Origin: Mytilisepta virgata
Taxonomy: Eukaryota > Mollusca > Bivalvia > Mytilida > Mytilidae
Length of the DNA stretch: 64,000 nt
Direction: 5' to 3'
Assembly: GCA_028015205.1 (NCBI GenBank)
Contig: CM051514.1
Location: 7,812,001-7,876,000 of the forward strand
Position numbers and translations under genes: made by a program. Within the stretch, counting starts at the first letter, position 1; every line of letters begins with the position of its first letter. Of the stretch, positions 1-11,654 are shown one piece after another. The notes beneath the pieces are model-generated. The model searched no databases. It was not told the DNA's origin and saw only the letters and a list, made by a program, of their open reading frames with translations.

Positions 1-390
1 AGCCGAACTTAGTTTAACATAGGACCCTATGGGAAATTAATAAAAAAATCTTTTTGTCTGAAACCATTGAGCCAATTGGAACCACACTTGGCAGAAATGG
101 TCCTTTGGTGGCCGTCTTTCAGAAATTTTTCAGACGACCCGGACTGTCAACAAAGATGGCCGCTACAGTTGAACTTAGTTTAAGATAGGACCCTATGGGA
201 AAATTCATTTAAAAAATCTTCTTATCTAAAAGCACTCACCAAATAGGAACCGGACTTGGCAGCCATGGTATTAGATTGTCCCCTTTCAGAGTTATTTCCA
301 ATAATACAGACGTTTAAATCGTAGGTGCTTTATGACTGTTGATGGCAAATTGAATCCAGGGGAGCGATACAGGCTCCTGGGAGCCTCTAG
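1..390 (+). mobile_element. Helitron-like non-autonomous repeat, 3' part (cut by window edge)
   Basis: Contains two tandem modules (about 1-165 and 165-300) built on the words GCCGAACTTAGTTTAA, TAGGACCCTATGGGAAA and ACTTGGCAG. The same modules occur in the complete copy at 25291-25822. The element ends at 390 with a short hairpin, AGGCTCCTGGGAGCCT, immediately followed by CTAG and then host T. A hairpin just before CTRR is the usual 3' end of Helitrons. The 5' end lies outside the window. No Rep/helicase coding is visible. Repeat identity is certain from the second copy; the Helitron assignment is inference. Confidence 0.6.
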
Positions 391-958
391 TTAAATTTTT
401 CAAACGGCTTGCGAAATAATTATTGATCTAAACAAATTTTTCAATATGGAATATTTACCTTTATCGCATTTATCTATTTGACCTGAAATTAATGTCTACG
501 TATAGTAAGCATCTAAATGAATGTTAACTGTTACATGCGTCATATATGCGAGAAGTTCTTTGGCTTATGGTAACTATATTTACTGGTTATTGCATGAATA
601 TTGGTGAATATTGTCTCGAGCAGACCGTTTTATATTGCACGAGCTTCGGTTTCCACAGTTCTACCAAGAGCATTAAGTTCCAAATCAAAATTAATTATTG
701 AACTAGTGCAAATGGGAATGATAAAACTTTTATTTGCACGAATTCAAAATATGAAGTCGATTTCAAATCTGGGGAATATCTCATCGGTTCTTGCCGACCT
801 CGTTTCCGCCATTTTAAAAAACAATTCTGTAAACAGACGAAGGTTTTTAAATCTCAGTGTGTAATTTTTTCGAAAAAAGGGTTTAAACATAGTTTTGACG
901 AGAACAGCTTGCCATAGAATTGCCATAAATTTCGGAACGCATCAGTTCTTTTCCGAAA
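391..958. other. AT-rich stretch, no gene recognised
   Basis: Contains an 87-codon open frame at 601-864 (+) and an overlapping 60-codon frame at 744-926 (-). Neither shows a recognisable domain, and nothing supports splice sites or a promoter. I see no structured repeat here. Confidence 0.4.
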
Positions 959-1290
959 ATGAGCATACCGTCCACTCTAATTTTCAGTTCTAGCAAGCGG
1001 TCACCTTGTTGGTAATCATCCTGTATTGGTTTTTATAGTTTTTTGTATACACCAGAGTGTCTCGATAGATAAGGGGGAGGTTTGGGTACCCATAAAACTG
1101 GTTTAACCCCACCACTATTCAGTGTCTGTACCAAGTCAGACTATCCTGACTCTGTTGTGGCCATGTTTATATTTTGTACTCCTTTATGTTATTTTTTATA
1201 CGTCATTTTGTCAGTTGGGTTGCTTTGATTGATTGGTATGTTATTGTTGACCTCTCTTGTTATCCATTTGATGTTTATGTATAATCTGCG
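959..1290 (+). repeat. Dispersed repeat C, copy 1
   Basis: The block containing AGCAAGCGGTCACCTTGTTG, a pyrimidine-rich stretch and GTGTCTGTACCAAGTCAGAC is found in reverse orientation at 30895-31230. Shorter pieces occur at 45195-45440, 48700-48830 and 50105-50335. No terminal inverted repeat or coding capacity was seen. The presence of multiple copies is direct observation; the class (SINE, MITE or LINE tail) is unknown. Confidence 0.65.
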
Positions 1291-1334
1291 TGCAAATACA
1301 AGGATTTTGCACAATCATTTTCTATTTAAATTAA

Positions 1335-1597
1335 TTTGCTTGTTTAGTTGGGTTTTATGCCGTTTTCAGCACATTTGGCTATTTCGCGGCGGCCAGTTTT
1401 TATTGGTGGAGGAAGCCGGAGTACCCGGAGAGAACCACCGACCTTCGGAAGGAAAATTGGCAATCCTTGTCAATTAAGATCGGAGTCGAACATACCCCGC
1501 CACAGGTGAGATTCGAACTCGCCACCTCAGCGTTGACAGGCTAGTGATCATTAGTAGTAATGACGAACTACCTAGACCACTCGGCCACCGAGGCCCC
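1335..1597 (-). mobile_element. tRNA-derived SINE, copy 1
   Basis: Read on the minus strand it starts with a tRNA-like head: GGGGCCTCGGTGGCCGAGTG (A-box region) and GAGTTCGAATCTCACC (B-box). A non-tRNA body follows with GGAGTACCCGGAGAGAACC, and then an AT-rich tail. A second copy lies at 41912-42194. Flanking 12-bp sequences TATTTAAATTAA (1323-1334) and TATTTGAATTAA (1598-1609) differ by one base and look like an ageing target-site duplication. Transcription would be by Pol III and mobilisation by a LINE in trans (family knowledge). Confidence 0.85.
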
Positions 1598-1609
1598 TAT
1601 TTGAATTAA

Positions 1610-2425
1610 AAGGAAAATATTTCTTACTATATAATAATACATAATACATGTTAAATAAAAATAATTTCGATGCGATTTTCATATACGTATATATATGAAC
1701 CTAAACAAAATGCAAGAAGGGCCATAAGCCATCTAAAGAAAATCTAACAAATTAGTTAATATTCACATTTTAGATCTTTTTAATTCTACTTAAAATTTAA
1801 ACAACACGAGTACCCAAGCACAGAATATAATGTTATACAGCTGCTCATAACATAACTACAGGTGTTCTAACAGGATGCACAGTCATCTGTGTGTTTGTGT
1901 TTGACTAATTCTATTTGAAAAACAATCGGTACAGTATCAAGGAGCTGAATATTACTTTTAAGTCGATACGCTGTATATTTAATACATCAGAAACAGGTCA
2001 ATTTATTTAAGAAAAAAAATTTCAAATGATGAACTACATACTGTATGTCAATTATCAAAATTTAATGATCATTTTTTCATGAAAACTCAAACGCCTTGAA
2101 CATCCCGTACAATTGTAGATCGTTAGCATAATCTTCCAGAAGTGTTTTAGTTAAATAAAAAATAGATTCATGAGAGCTCTGAGTTTTAACAAGTCTCACA
2201 AGGAAGAAATGGCATAATCTGTCAACGAACCTTTGTTATTTAATTATCAAATTTTATACAGATTTCAGTATTAAGATTTCATATTGACAATTTCCTGTTT
2301 TGTAAAGTACATTTTGTTCTTCGGAAACCATTTATAGAATTACATCATTATATACGGCTTCGTTCACAGTACGTAATATCTATTTTCATTTAAAAAAAAC
2401 TATATTATCAAGACTGAGTGGATTT
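1610..2425. other. AT-rich intergenic DNA, nothing recognised
   Basis: No open frame of note, no tandem array and no recognised dispersed repeat in this stretch. Confidence 0.4.
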
Positions 2426-2429
2426 AGCT

Positions 2430-2690
2430 TGTGGTGGGCTCCAAGTTCCCGAGGGTATCACCGGTTTAGTTGCAAATTTTTGGATGTAAGCCCGAAATTG
2501 ATACCTAATTGATATGTTATAAAATTTTGATCTCCCTCGTACATAGTTCTGTCCTTGGATGTTTTCTCGTTACACTTTTGGTCAATTTGGCATTCTTGAA
2601 TTTCTTGCTCCACTTTTTGGATTATTGTTTTTGTTTTCTACATCCTAGGCGATGAGCACAACTTATTAGTCGTAAATGGATACAAACTGT
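2430..2690 (-). repeat. Dispersed repeat B, diverged copy
   Basis: Reverse-complement relative of the block at 4560-4860. It shares the order of the 'tatcaccggt', 'gatctccctcgtacatag' and 'gatgagcacaacttattagtcg' segments with other B copies, but is heavily diverged. Noncoding. Confidence 0.5.
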
Positions 2691-3037
2691 GTTTATCCTG
2701 TGCATAAACTATTTAAATCAAAGAATTTATTTGACATTTACATGACTACATGTACATGTATCAGACAACACAGTCATTTTTTATGTTGTGTCAACAGCGA
2801 AACACGTTAATGCATTAAGAAACTTGCTGGGGTATTGAGTACAGACACTAAAGCTACCCTCCCCCTATATATTTGACAATATGGCATGTAGTGCCATCAG
2901 TTGTTTTGCAATCTATAGTAGATGAACTCATATAGTGCTTTCTTTTTTGTCTATTTATTTAAATAGTACGAATAAAAACGCTATCTAACAAACATCTTTA
3001 TATAGCCTGTCTTTAGTTTTTCAGTATAGATTCTTGC

Positions 3038-3414
3038 TTAAGGATGATCACTGGTCTAATAGGAAATAAATTGGATTTGAAATAGGTGTTTTAGTTTGAG
3101 AGAACATATGAATAGTAAACAAATAATCAAGAAAAAAATATAGGTTCATGTCCTCATTTTAGAGCTATAAGGCCTTGAAAATTTGCAGGAAATGGGTTTT
3201 CTCTGGATTTTTCAAATCTCTCAAAGATGTATGAAAAAATAAAAAGGATTTAATAAAATTTTGTCAAATACCATTTTAAGGTATATATGATAGAATTATA
3301 AAAGAAAAAGTGGGGGTTCATGGGCCAAAAATTTCATGTTTAAGAAATGGATAAAACCCGAGGATTCCGAAAATCTGACAAAAATACCAAAACATGACCA
3401 GCGAGCATCCTTAA
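3038..3414. mobile_element. TTAA-flanked MITE (piggyBac-like), copy 1
   Basis: 377 bp bounded by TTAA at 3038-3041 and 3411-3414. The terminal inverted repeats are imperfect: GGATGATCACTGGTC at the left and GACCAGCGAGCATCC at the right. Related copies are at 22740-23137, 24546-24826 (truncated), 32453-32849 and 42232-42631. TTAA at both ends of every complete copy suggests piggyBac-type targeting. There is no transposase, so it would be a non-autonomous passenger. The 74-codon frame at 3296-3520 is incidental. Confidence 0.75.
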
Positions 3415-4314
3415 CAAGATGTACACATATCGTCAATTTACAACTCACCGAAGTTATTTTCGGCAAAATTACGTAAGCATTTATCAGAATTCTTTGCCTT
3501 TTATAATGTACGTAATACATTAATTAATGACTTAATCGATTTAAAATACAAAGTTTTGCTAAAAACGGTGACAGAGGCCGTGTTGAATTTCCAGCGGGTG
3601 AGAGATTACCCAGTGTTGAAGGCCTCGCTGTGACTTTAAGATAAAGAAACCAATAAAGGCTCTATTCCTGTAAACATTTTTCACACATATATTGGGAGTT
3701 CATTGTCAAACATTGATCCACTTTATCTCTTTTTGCTTAATACAATAATTCCACTCATGTGTTTTAGAAGCTTTGAGATAAGTCGTGTTGCTGCACCACT
3801 TCAAACTATTGTTTTAGACATCAAATTCATGTCAGATGTGCAAAATAAAAACCCAATATCCTTGCGATTAAGATCTATAATGTACCGAAAGCTTTTTTGA
3901 ACGGTAAAATTAGTAATGCAATTGTCATTTTATTGCTTTACTAATTTGTCTTTTACACTTTCACTGCTTTTACTATTACGCTGTCCAACTTTATTGCAAA
4001 TTTAGTGTTCAATACCAAAAAGTCTAGCAATAAAGATAGTACGGGAAGCTTATTGGAATGTTAGAATTAGTTCTAAAATTAATATTTTATCCCTTATATT
4101 TATTTCCGTGTTTCCTTACACAGTGACAGTATTCGTTTTTAGTCTTCCTTATCGTCAGATTGTTGTAAAAATTTTACAGACACAAGAAAGACCAATTACG
4201 TTTTTGTCAGCAGGAAACTTGTTTCAGTCGTTTCCGTTCGTAATTGCTTATAGAGCAGGACCAAGTTTTACAAACATTTGTACGACTATGATTAGGTAAA
4301 ATTCAATTAAAATT
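3415..4314. other. AT-rich intergenic DNA, nothing recognised
   Basis: Two open frames of about 65 codons (3703-3900 and 4108-4299, +) have no recognisable domain. No repeat structure was noticed. Confidence 0.35.
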
Positions 4315-4500
4315 CTTTGATGCACAAGATTTGCACATTTTGTAGATTTACGACTCATCAGTTGGGCTCAAGGCCTAAAATGTTGAAAACCAAATACAAT
4401 AAAAAAAAAGTTGAAGAGCAAATTCAGAAATGCTAAAATGACCAAAAGAGTTAAATCCAAAACCAACTAAGGACAGAGCCATGTGCGATGGAAAATACTC
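4315..4500 (+). repeat. Dispersed repeat B, truncated copy
   Basis: Begins at 'aaaattctttgatgcacaag' and includes 'gatttacgactcatcagttg', 'aaatgttgaaaaccaaa' and 'gttgaagagcaaattcag'. The same order is repeated 250 bp downstream in a longer copy. The two form a local direct pair. Noncoding. Confidence 0.65.
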
Positions 4501-4559
4501 ATTAGTTTTCACAAGTTTAACAATTTTGTAACATCAATTTCGGGCTTGTATCGATATAC

Positions 4560-4860
4560 TAGCAACTGAGCTCGGGGACTTGGAGTCCACTAGCAGCAGC
4601 ATCGACTCAGTGGTAAAATTAAAATTCTTTGATACTAATTTTGATGCACAAGATGTGCCCACTTCGTCGATTTACGCCTCATCAGTCATGCCTAAAATGG
4701 TGAAAACCAAAACAACAATAAAAAAAGTTGAAGAGCAAATTCAAAACTACCAGAATAACCAAAAGAGTTAATTCCAAAACCAACTAAGGAGAGAGCTATG
4801 CACGAGGGAGATACTCCTTAGTTTTCACAAATTTGAAAGTGTTATCTGATTTCCGGTCTT
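4560..4860 (+). repeat. Dispersed repeat B, fuller copy
   Basis: Carries all B landmarks in order: AGCAGCATCGACTCAGTGG, 'gatactaattttgatgcaca', 'tcgtcgatttacgcctcat' and 'gagctatgcacgagggagat'. Other copies are at 2430, 31810, 35090, 44650, 51480, 55400 and 60480. No TIR or TSD could be defined. The 63-codon frame here is not conserved between copies, so it is not a gene. Confidence 0.7.
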
Positions 4861-6630
4861 CATTGTCTTTGTTCTATTGATGTAACGGAACCAGTCTTGA
4901 TCATAGTCGTACAAATAATCTTAACAGCAATCAACTAAAAGTTTGCAACTTTGTATATTGACTTTGCCTTCTGTCGATAATAGTTTTGCATTTTACATGT
5001 ATCTGTTTTATATGTCATTTCCATGCCACTGTATTGTGTTTATATTGTTGTATTTGTTTATGTTCACATACCCCAGTTGGGGGCTTATAGAAAATAAAAA
5101 GTTTCACGTTTCCAAAATATTTGTGAAACTGTGACCAGAATTGTCAAAAATATAATAAAAAAAGTATTGTAAGGAGATTGTAATTTGAAAATGTGACAAT
5201 AATTAGGCCGAGGTTTCTTTGAAGACCAATCATATTCCGAGAATCAAAAATTCACTAGTGAGATTATCAATTTTTTCAACACGGGTCGAAAGACTGTTAA
5301 ATTCATACATGGCAAGAAATTAGTCCAAGTTAATTTTAAAATAATTGTTTTGTAACCAGTTACAAAATGGTGACAATATATTAACAATTTAAAGCGTCGA
5401 AGCAGATTATGCACAAGACATGTCAAAATCTGAAAAGGTTTTTTTAAATGGTTACATAGCAGTTACATATATTTTTTGAGGTGGTGACATACAAATCTTT
5501 TTTGATAATTTCTTATAAAATGGTTACATGTCAGTTACAATTTTTTGTTTTGTTTTTATTTTATAAACTGGCTACATACCAGTTACATGTTTAAAGATAA
5601 GTGACATGTCGTATCACCCACGTGGGGAGATCTGTAGAACACTCATGTTTAAAGATAAGAGACAAGTAGTTTCATCCACGTGTGAGGATCTGTAGAACAC
5701 TCATGTTGAAAGATAAGTGACAAGTCGTATCACACACGCGTGGAGATCTGTAGAACACTCATGTTTAAAGATAAGAGAGAAGTAGTATCACACACGCGTG
5801 GAGATCTGTAGAACACTCATGTTTAAAGATAAGAGATAAGTAGTGTCACACACGTGTGGAGAAATGTAGAACACTCATGTTTAAAGATAAGTGACAAGTT
5901 GTATCACCCACGTGTGGAGATCTGTAGAACACTCATGTTTAAAGATAAGAGAAAAGTCGTATCACCCACACGGGGAGATCTGTAGAACACTCTTGTTTAA
6001 AAGTAAGAGACAAGTCGTATCACCCACGTGGGGAGATCTGTAGAACACTCATATTTAAATATAAGAGACAAGTCATATCACCCACGTAGGGAGATCTGTA
6101 GAACACTCATGTTTGTAGATAAATGACAAGTCGTATCATCCACATGCGGAGATTTATAGAACATTCATGTTTAAAGATAAGTGACAAGTCGTATCACCAA
6201 CATGGGGAGATCTGTAGAACACTCATGTTTATAGATAAATGACAAGTCGTATCACCCACATGCGGAGATCTGTAGAACACTCATGTTTAAAGAGAAGAGA
6301 CAAGTAGTTTCATCCACGTGTGAGGATCTGTAGAACACTCATGTTTAAAGATAAGTGACAAGTCGTATCACACACGCGTGGAGATCTCTAGAACACTCAT
6401 GTTTAAAGATAAGAGATAAGTAGTGTCACACACGTGTGGAGAAATGTAGAACACTCATGTTTAAAGATAAGTGACAAGTTGTATCACCCACGTGTGGAGA
6501 TCTGTAGAACACTCATGTTTAAAGATAAGAGAAAAGTCGTATCACCCACACGAGGAGATCTGTAGAACACTTTTGTTTAAAGGTAAGAGACAAGTCGTAT
6601 CACCCACGTGGGGAGATCTGTAGAACATTC

Positions 6631-7268
6631 ATGTTTAAAGATAAGAGAGAAGTAGTATCACACACGCGTGGAGATCTGTAGAACACTTATGTTTAAAGAT
6701 AAGTGACAAGTCGTATCACCCACGTAGGGAGATCTGTAGAACACTCAAGTTTAAAGATAAGTGACAAGTCGTATCACTCACGTGGGACGATCAGTAGAAC
6801 ACTCATGTTTAAAGATAAGAGACAAGTAGTTTCATCCAAGCGTGAGGATCTGTAGAACACTCATGTTTAAAGATAAGTGACAAGTCGTATCACACACGCG
6901 TGGAGATCTGTAGAACACTCATGTTTAAAGATAAGAGAGAAGTAGTATCACACACGCGTGGAGATCTGTAGAACACTCATGTTTAAAGATAAGAGATAAG
7001 TAGTGTCACAGCCGTGTGGAGATCTGTAGAACACTCATGTTTAAAGATAAGTGACAAGTTGTATCACACACGCGTGGAGATCTGTAGAACACTCCTGTTT
7101 AAAGGTAAGAGACAAGTAGTATCACACACGTGTGGAGATCTGTAGAACACTCTTGTTTAAAGGTAAGTAACAAGTCGTATTACACACGCGTGGAGATCTG
7201 TAGAACACTCATGTTTAAAGGTAAGAGACAAGTAGTATCACACACGCATGGAGATCTGTAGAACATTC
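6631..7268. repeat. Higher-order unit of the 58-bp satellite, copy A (638 bp)
   Basis: Eleven monomers (11 x 58 = 638) in a fixed order of variants. The order includes the rare variants ACACTCAAGT, GGGACGATCAG, CACAGCCGTG and ACACTCCTG. The same order recurs exactly 638 bp downstream. Confidence 0.85.
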
Positions 7269-7903
7269 ATGTTTAAAGATAAGAGAGAAGTAGTATCACA
7301 CACGCGTGGAGATCTGTAGAACACTTATGTTTAAAGATAAGTGACAAGTCGTATCACCCACGTAGGGAGATCGGTAGAACACTCAAGTTTAAAGATAAGT
7401 GACAAGTCGTATCACTCACGTGGGACGATCAGTAGAACACTCATGTTTAAAGATAAGAGACAAGTAGTTTCATCCACGCGTGAGGATCTGTAGAACACTC
7501 ATGTTTAAAGATAAGTGACAAGTCGTATCACACACGCGTGGAGATCTGTAGAACACTCATGTTTAAAGATAAGAGAGAAGTAGTATCACACACGCGTGGA
7601 GATCTGTAGAACACTCATGTTTAAAGATAAGAGATAAGTAGTGTCACAGCCGTGTGGAGATCTGTAGAACACTCATGTTTAAAGATAAGTGACAAGTTGT
7701 ATCACACACGCGTGGAGATCTGTAGAACACTCCTGTTTAAAGGTAAGAGACAAGTAGTATCACACACGTGTGGAGATCTGTAGAACACTCTTGTTTAAAG
7801 GTAAGTAACAAGTATTACACACGCGTGGAGATCTGTAGAACACTCATGTTTAAAGGTAAGAGACAAGTAGTATCACACACGCATGGAGATCTGTAGAACA
7901 TTC
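7269..7903. repeat. Higher-order unit of the 58-bp satellite, copy B
   Basis: Near-identical copy of 6631-7268. For example, ACACTCAAGT is at 6741 and 7379, a spacing of 638. It differs by a 4-bp deletion (GTAACAAGTATTACAC) and a few substitutions, so this is a recent duplication of an 11-monomer block. Confidence 0.85.
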
Positions 7904-8907
7904 ATGTTTAAAGATAAGTGACAAGTCGTATCACACACGCATGGAGATCTGTAGAACACTCACGTTTAAAGATAAGTGACAAGTCGTATCACACACGCGT
8001 GGAGATCTGTAGAACACTCATGTTTAAAGGTAAGAGAGAAGTAGTATCACACACGCGTGGAGATCTGTAGAACACTCATGTTTAAAGATAAGTGACAAGT
8101 CGTATCACACACGCGTGGAGATCTGTAGAACACTCATGTTTAAAGATAAGTGACAAGTCGTATCACCCACGTGGGAAGATCAGTAGAACACTCATGTTTA
8201 AAGATAAGAGACAAGTAGTTTCATACACGTGGTAGGATCTGTAGAACACTCATGTTTAAAGATAAGTGACAAGTCGTATCACCCACGTGTGGAGTCTGAA
8301 GAACACTCATGTTTAAAGATAGGAGACAAGTAGTTTCATCCATGTGTGAGGATCTGTAGAACACTCATGTTTAAATATAAGTGACAAGTCGTATCACCCA
8401 CTTGTGGAGATCTGTAGAACACTCATGTTTAAAGATAAGAGACAAGTAGTTTCATCCACATGTGAGGATCTGTAGAACACTCATGTTTAAAGATAAGTGA
8501 CATGTCGTATCACCCACTTGGGGACATTTGTAGAACACTCATGTTTAAAGATAAGTGACAAGTCGTATCACTCACGTGGGAAGATCAATAGAAAACTCAT
8601 GTTTAAAGATAAGAGACAAGTAGTTTCGTCCACGTGTGAGGATCTGTAGAACACTCATGTTTAAAGATAAGTGACAAGTCGTATCTCCCACGTGTGGAGA
8701 TCTGTAGAACACTCATGTTTAAAGATAAGAGACAAGTCGTATCATCCACGTGTGGAGATCTGTAGATCACTTCTGTTGAAAGATAAGTGACAAGTCGTAT
8801 CACCCACGTGTGGAGATCTGTAGAACACTTACTAGGATGTTTAACGATAAGAGACAAATAGTATCACCCACGTGTGGAGATCTGTAGAACACTCATGTTT
8901 AAAGATT

Positions 8908-10270
8908 AGACACACACAGTTGTTTTTAAATATTTGAATTCTAGCTTCGTATCTCTAGAAAGCAGATAACAAATAGAGCGTTGATCATTAAACTAATACA
9001 AACCCAATTGATTTTGTGTACTTTTACGATTGATTAGTTCGGGATGTTGAGATCGCTTTGAAAAACAATACCTCAATTATTAGCATAACGGTTTAATAGA
9101 CTCGGAATAAATTATTCTGCAGTTGGAAGACTTCTATATTTGAAGTTATAGAATTTGATATATTTTTGTTGTTAGATTGGAAGCGATGTACACCATTAAC
9201 GTTTTTAATAATCAAGTTTGCTTAAACAAACTTTTAACGAGCAATGTTTATAACCCGTTTCTATATAAACCTGGTATTAAACACTCTATGATATCAATTA
9301 TAAATTATCGTATATTTTTATGGCAAAACAGTACAGTATCTCAAATAAACTATTAGTTTTTTGGTATTTAAATCTGTCCGAGAACTTTAAGTGGTTTGTG
9401 AAGTTTTGCAGCCTTCAGCACTACTAACTACTGCATGCCCAACTCGACAATGGGTACCAGCTTTTCGGGAACATTTCAAAATTCTCTTTTAGATTTCAGT
9501 AAAAAAAATGCTGTTGTACATTTTTTGTTAAGTCATAGTTTATTATTGCCATTTCATATGCTTAGATTGTTTCAGTTGTCCACGAGAGCTTTATGCGTTT
9601 TCATAGTGCAAAATTATGCAATATTTGCGTCAAAATGGCGTTAGGGAAAAACAAAATACAAGTGTTATTACGTTGGAAATATGCAAGTTATGTTTCGAAA
9701 AGGATAAACCACATGAATTTTGAGACTTTTAGTCTAACCACTAGTTTTTTGTCAAGAAATTAATTTCTGAAGTATACATGTATATAATACATGATACACA
9801 ATAAAATACTGTAACCAGGTTGAAATGTATACATTTCGTGTTTAACAAATCGTATTATAAACGTGGAATATTGATTATTAGGGTGTAGTCTCTTTGGTGT
9901 TTAAGGCTACCTCATCGTGGTATTAAAATATGGGTCATTCCACTTCAGCTACTATTTAGAATAACTCAGATTCTTGACTAGTATTGCTTTTCTTAGTCTC
10001 AACAGTGTTGAAGAGAAATAACACAAATGTCCGTATACATGGCATCAGACTTGGGAATCTTGCAAGCACAATACATAATAGATAACTAATTTATGGAAAC
10101 ACTCTAGTAAACAATAATAACTCAAATTTTGTCTTGTATCTGTCTTACCATATTTTCAAACAAAATCAAGATTACAAGATCAAAACAAGACGCAGTCAAT
10201 TAAGATCGGTTAAAATAAGTTATGATCAGGTTAGAACAGGTAAAGTTAAACATTACATAAAACATTTTTA
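8908..10270. other. AT-rich DNA, nothing recognised
   Basis: One 69-codon frame at 9435-9644 (+) without recognisable features. No repeat or RNA gene seen. Confidence 0.35.
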
Positions 10271-10274
10271 ACTT

Positions 10275-10344
10275 TTGGCCATGATATATATCTTGGATTT
10301 ATCTTATATTTGGCCTTGATATATATCTTGGTTTTATCTTATAT
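10275..10344. repeat. 35-bp tandem duplication
   Basis: TTGGCCATGATATATATCTT and the following 15 bases are repeated once with two changes, at a spacing of 35 bp (10275 and 10310). Confidence 0.8.
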
Positions 10345-10756
10345 TTGAGAAATTGTGAAAATCAGAACAATATCAAACGCGTGTTACTAGTGACAAATTA
10401 TCGAATGTGTGTATTTTCTGCAATTGTAAATTAATCCTATTTCTTATTATTGTACTTGCATGGTTGTTTTATTATTGGTAATAGCATGTAACTTCTCTTT
10501 CTCCTCATACAAACATCAAAGTTGTTTTAACAATTAAAACGCATAATTGGATTGAGATGCGCACCTGCCAACTTTTTTATGAATTACATAAAACATTATG
10601 TAATGTGACTGGTGAGGATAATAACTCCATCTTAATTCACGTACATTTGTGTATATGGTGACAGGAGTAAAGAATTCTCTATAAATAGAAACAATTGTTC
10701 AATGTAAAACCCATTAATAATATCAAGTAAAGTCAAGAAATATTCGAAGGAGGAAA

Positions 10757-10905
10757 AATTCAAAACAACTGACCAACTCCGGAGAACAACGAAGACAAGA
10801 GAAAAGCACTACAATTAAAAACTAAAAACATATGAACAACATGGACCCCACCAAAAAACCGGGGGTGGACTCAGGTGCTCCGAAAGAGTAAGCAGTCTCT
10901 ACTTC
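10757..10905 (-). repeat. Left inverted arm flanking the RT fragment (repeat F)
   Basis: About 150 bp containing CTCCGGAGAACAACGAAGAC, ACTACAATTAAAAACTAAAA and CCGGGGGTGGACTCAGG. It is the reverse complement of 11655-11812 and lies 3' of the RT fragment in that fragment's own orientation. A third copy is at 45858-45980. It is probably the terminal or UTR part of the RT element. Confidence 0.8.
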
Positions 10906-10961
10906 CTACAGGACACCTGCCATGCTTCCCATGTCAAATCCGGTATGAGGAAGGGATAACA

Positions 10962-11351
10962 TCAATGGAACAGGTCCATTTTCATTTGGAAAACGGTTTT
11001 TTCATACCTGTCAACCAAGTCATGATGACGTTCATAAAACTTTAATAAGGATGACTCCAACTTAGGAGCAACATACCCCTGTCTGAGCAACTTTTTTGTA
11101 AGGAGCTGGGCTTTGTTTAGGAAGTCAATGTATATGTCACAAGCTCTGGAATAACGCAGGGGTTGTGAAATATATCCTCCATACGCCGGCGCTTCTGGAA
11201 TATTGCCGCTCAAAAATGGAAAGTTGACGATTGGGAAGTCAAAGTCATCCCTTTTGTCGTAAAGTTTTGTATACAACCTTCCTCTGGTGTCAGATAACAT
11301 CAAACATATAAACATATACCATGTCTGTGACAAAATAAACAACAAAAACAA
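10962..11351 (-). pseudogene. RT element fragment (Penelope-like?), C-terminal part
   Basis: A 129-codon frame. From about residue 21 it reads as the region downstream of the RT palm in a bivalve RT family: the segments KLYDKRDDFDFPIVNFPFLS and LLRQGYVAPKL...LLKFYERHHDLVDRYE. The same segments recur at 28470-28730, 31645-31800 and, badly damaged, 23290-23545. The catalytic Y-x-DD region is absent, so this is a 5'-truncated piece; the first 20 residues are probably not part of it. It is flanked by inverted copies of repeat F. I believe the family is Penelope-like from the palm motif in the 28-kb copy, but this is not proven. Confidence 0.7.
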
Positions 11352-11493
11352 GTGTCATTACACATCAACTTAATATAATCAATAAAACAAGTTCTACGTC
11401 AACTTTCCCTCAGTTCTAATGACTTTTTTCAAATAGAAGACAATCGCTTTAACATGCATAGTGTTTAAAAATAACAATCCAAAGTTACAAATG

Positions 11494-11618
11494 TTAGATA
11501 TAGTAAATTTATACTATGCTGTATACGACGCATTTCAAGGAGTTACCTCTCATCAGCAGCATTAAAACAGAAACATTTGGAAGACCAAAAACCAAACTTA
11601 TATTAAACAAGAAGCACT
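11494..11618 (+). repeat. Repeat H, partner of 14419-14543 (inverted)
   Basis: About 125 bp including GCTGTATACGACGCATTTCA and AGGAGTTACCTCTCATCAGC. It is almost identical to the reverse complement of 14419-14543, 2.9 kb away. A short frame reading LYTTHFKELPLISSIKTET is kept in both copies. Confidence 0.85.
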
Positions 11619-11654
11619 AACTACAAATATACTTGTCGAACTTAATGAAGATGG

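Larger units (their letters stand above)
5587..8907. repeat. 58-bp satellite array, about 57 monomers
   Basis: Head-to-tail monomers of 58 bp. Each runs GTTTAAAGATAAGTGACAAG, then TCGTATCAC, then a variable palindromic core (CACGTG, CACGCGTG or CACACGTGTG), then GGAGATCTGTAGAACACTCA. Two main arms alternate: 'gtgacaagtcgtatcac' and 'gagacaagtagtttcatcc'. Small length changes occur (a 4-bp loss near 7810, an insertion near 8832). The 84-codon frame at 8603-8857 is a by-product, because 58 is not a multiple of 3. The flank at 5446-5586 carries spaced copies of GGTTACATNNCAGTTACA. Confidence 0.95.

Noticed and set aside
1500..1597. tRNA gene on the minus strand
   Set aside because: A and B boxes are present, but the sequence continues into a SINE body, has a TSD and cannot form the cloverleaf stems.
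8603..8857. 84-codon open frame in the 58-bp satellite
   Set aside because: The unit length is not a multiple of 3, so the frame changes each monomer; it is a chance opening in repeat DNA.
5587..8907. CRISPR-like appearance of the 58-bp array
   Set aside because: There are no unique spacers; the whole unit repeats, and the context is animal DNA with LINEs and SINEs.
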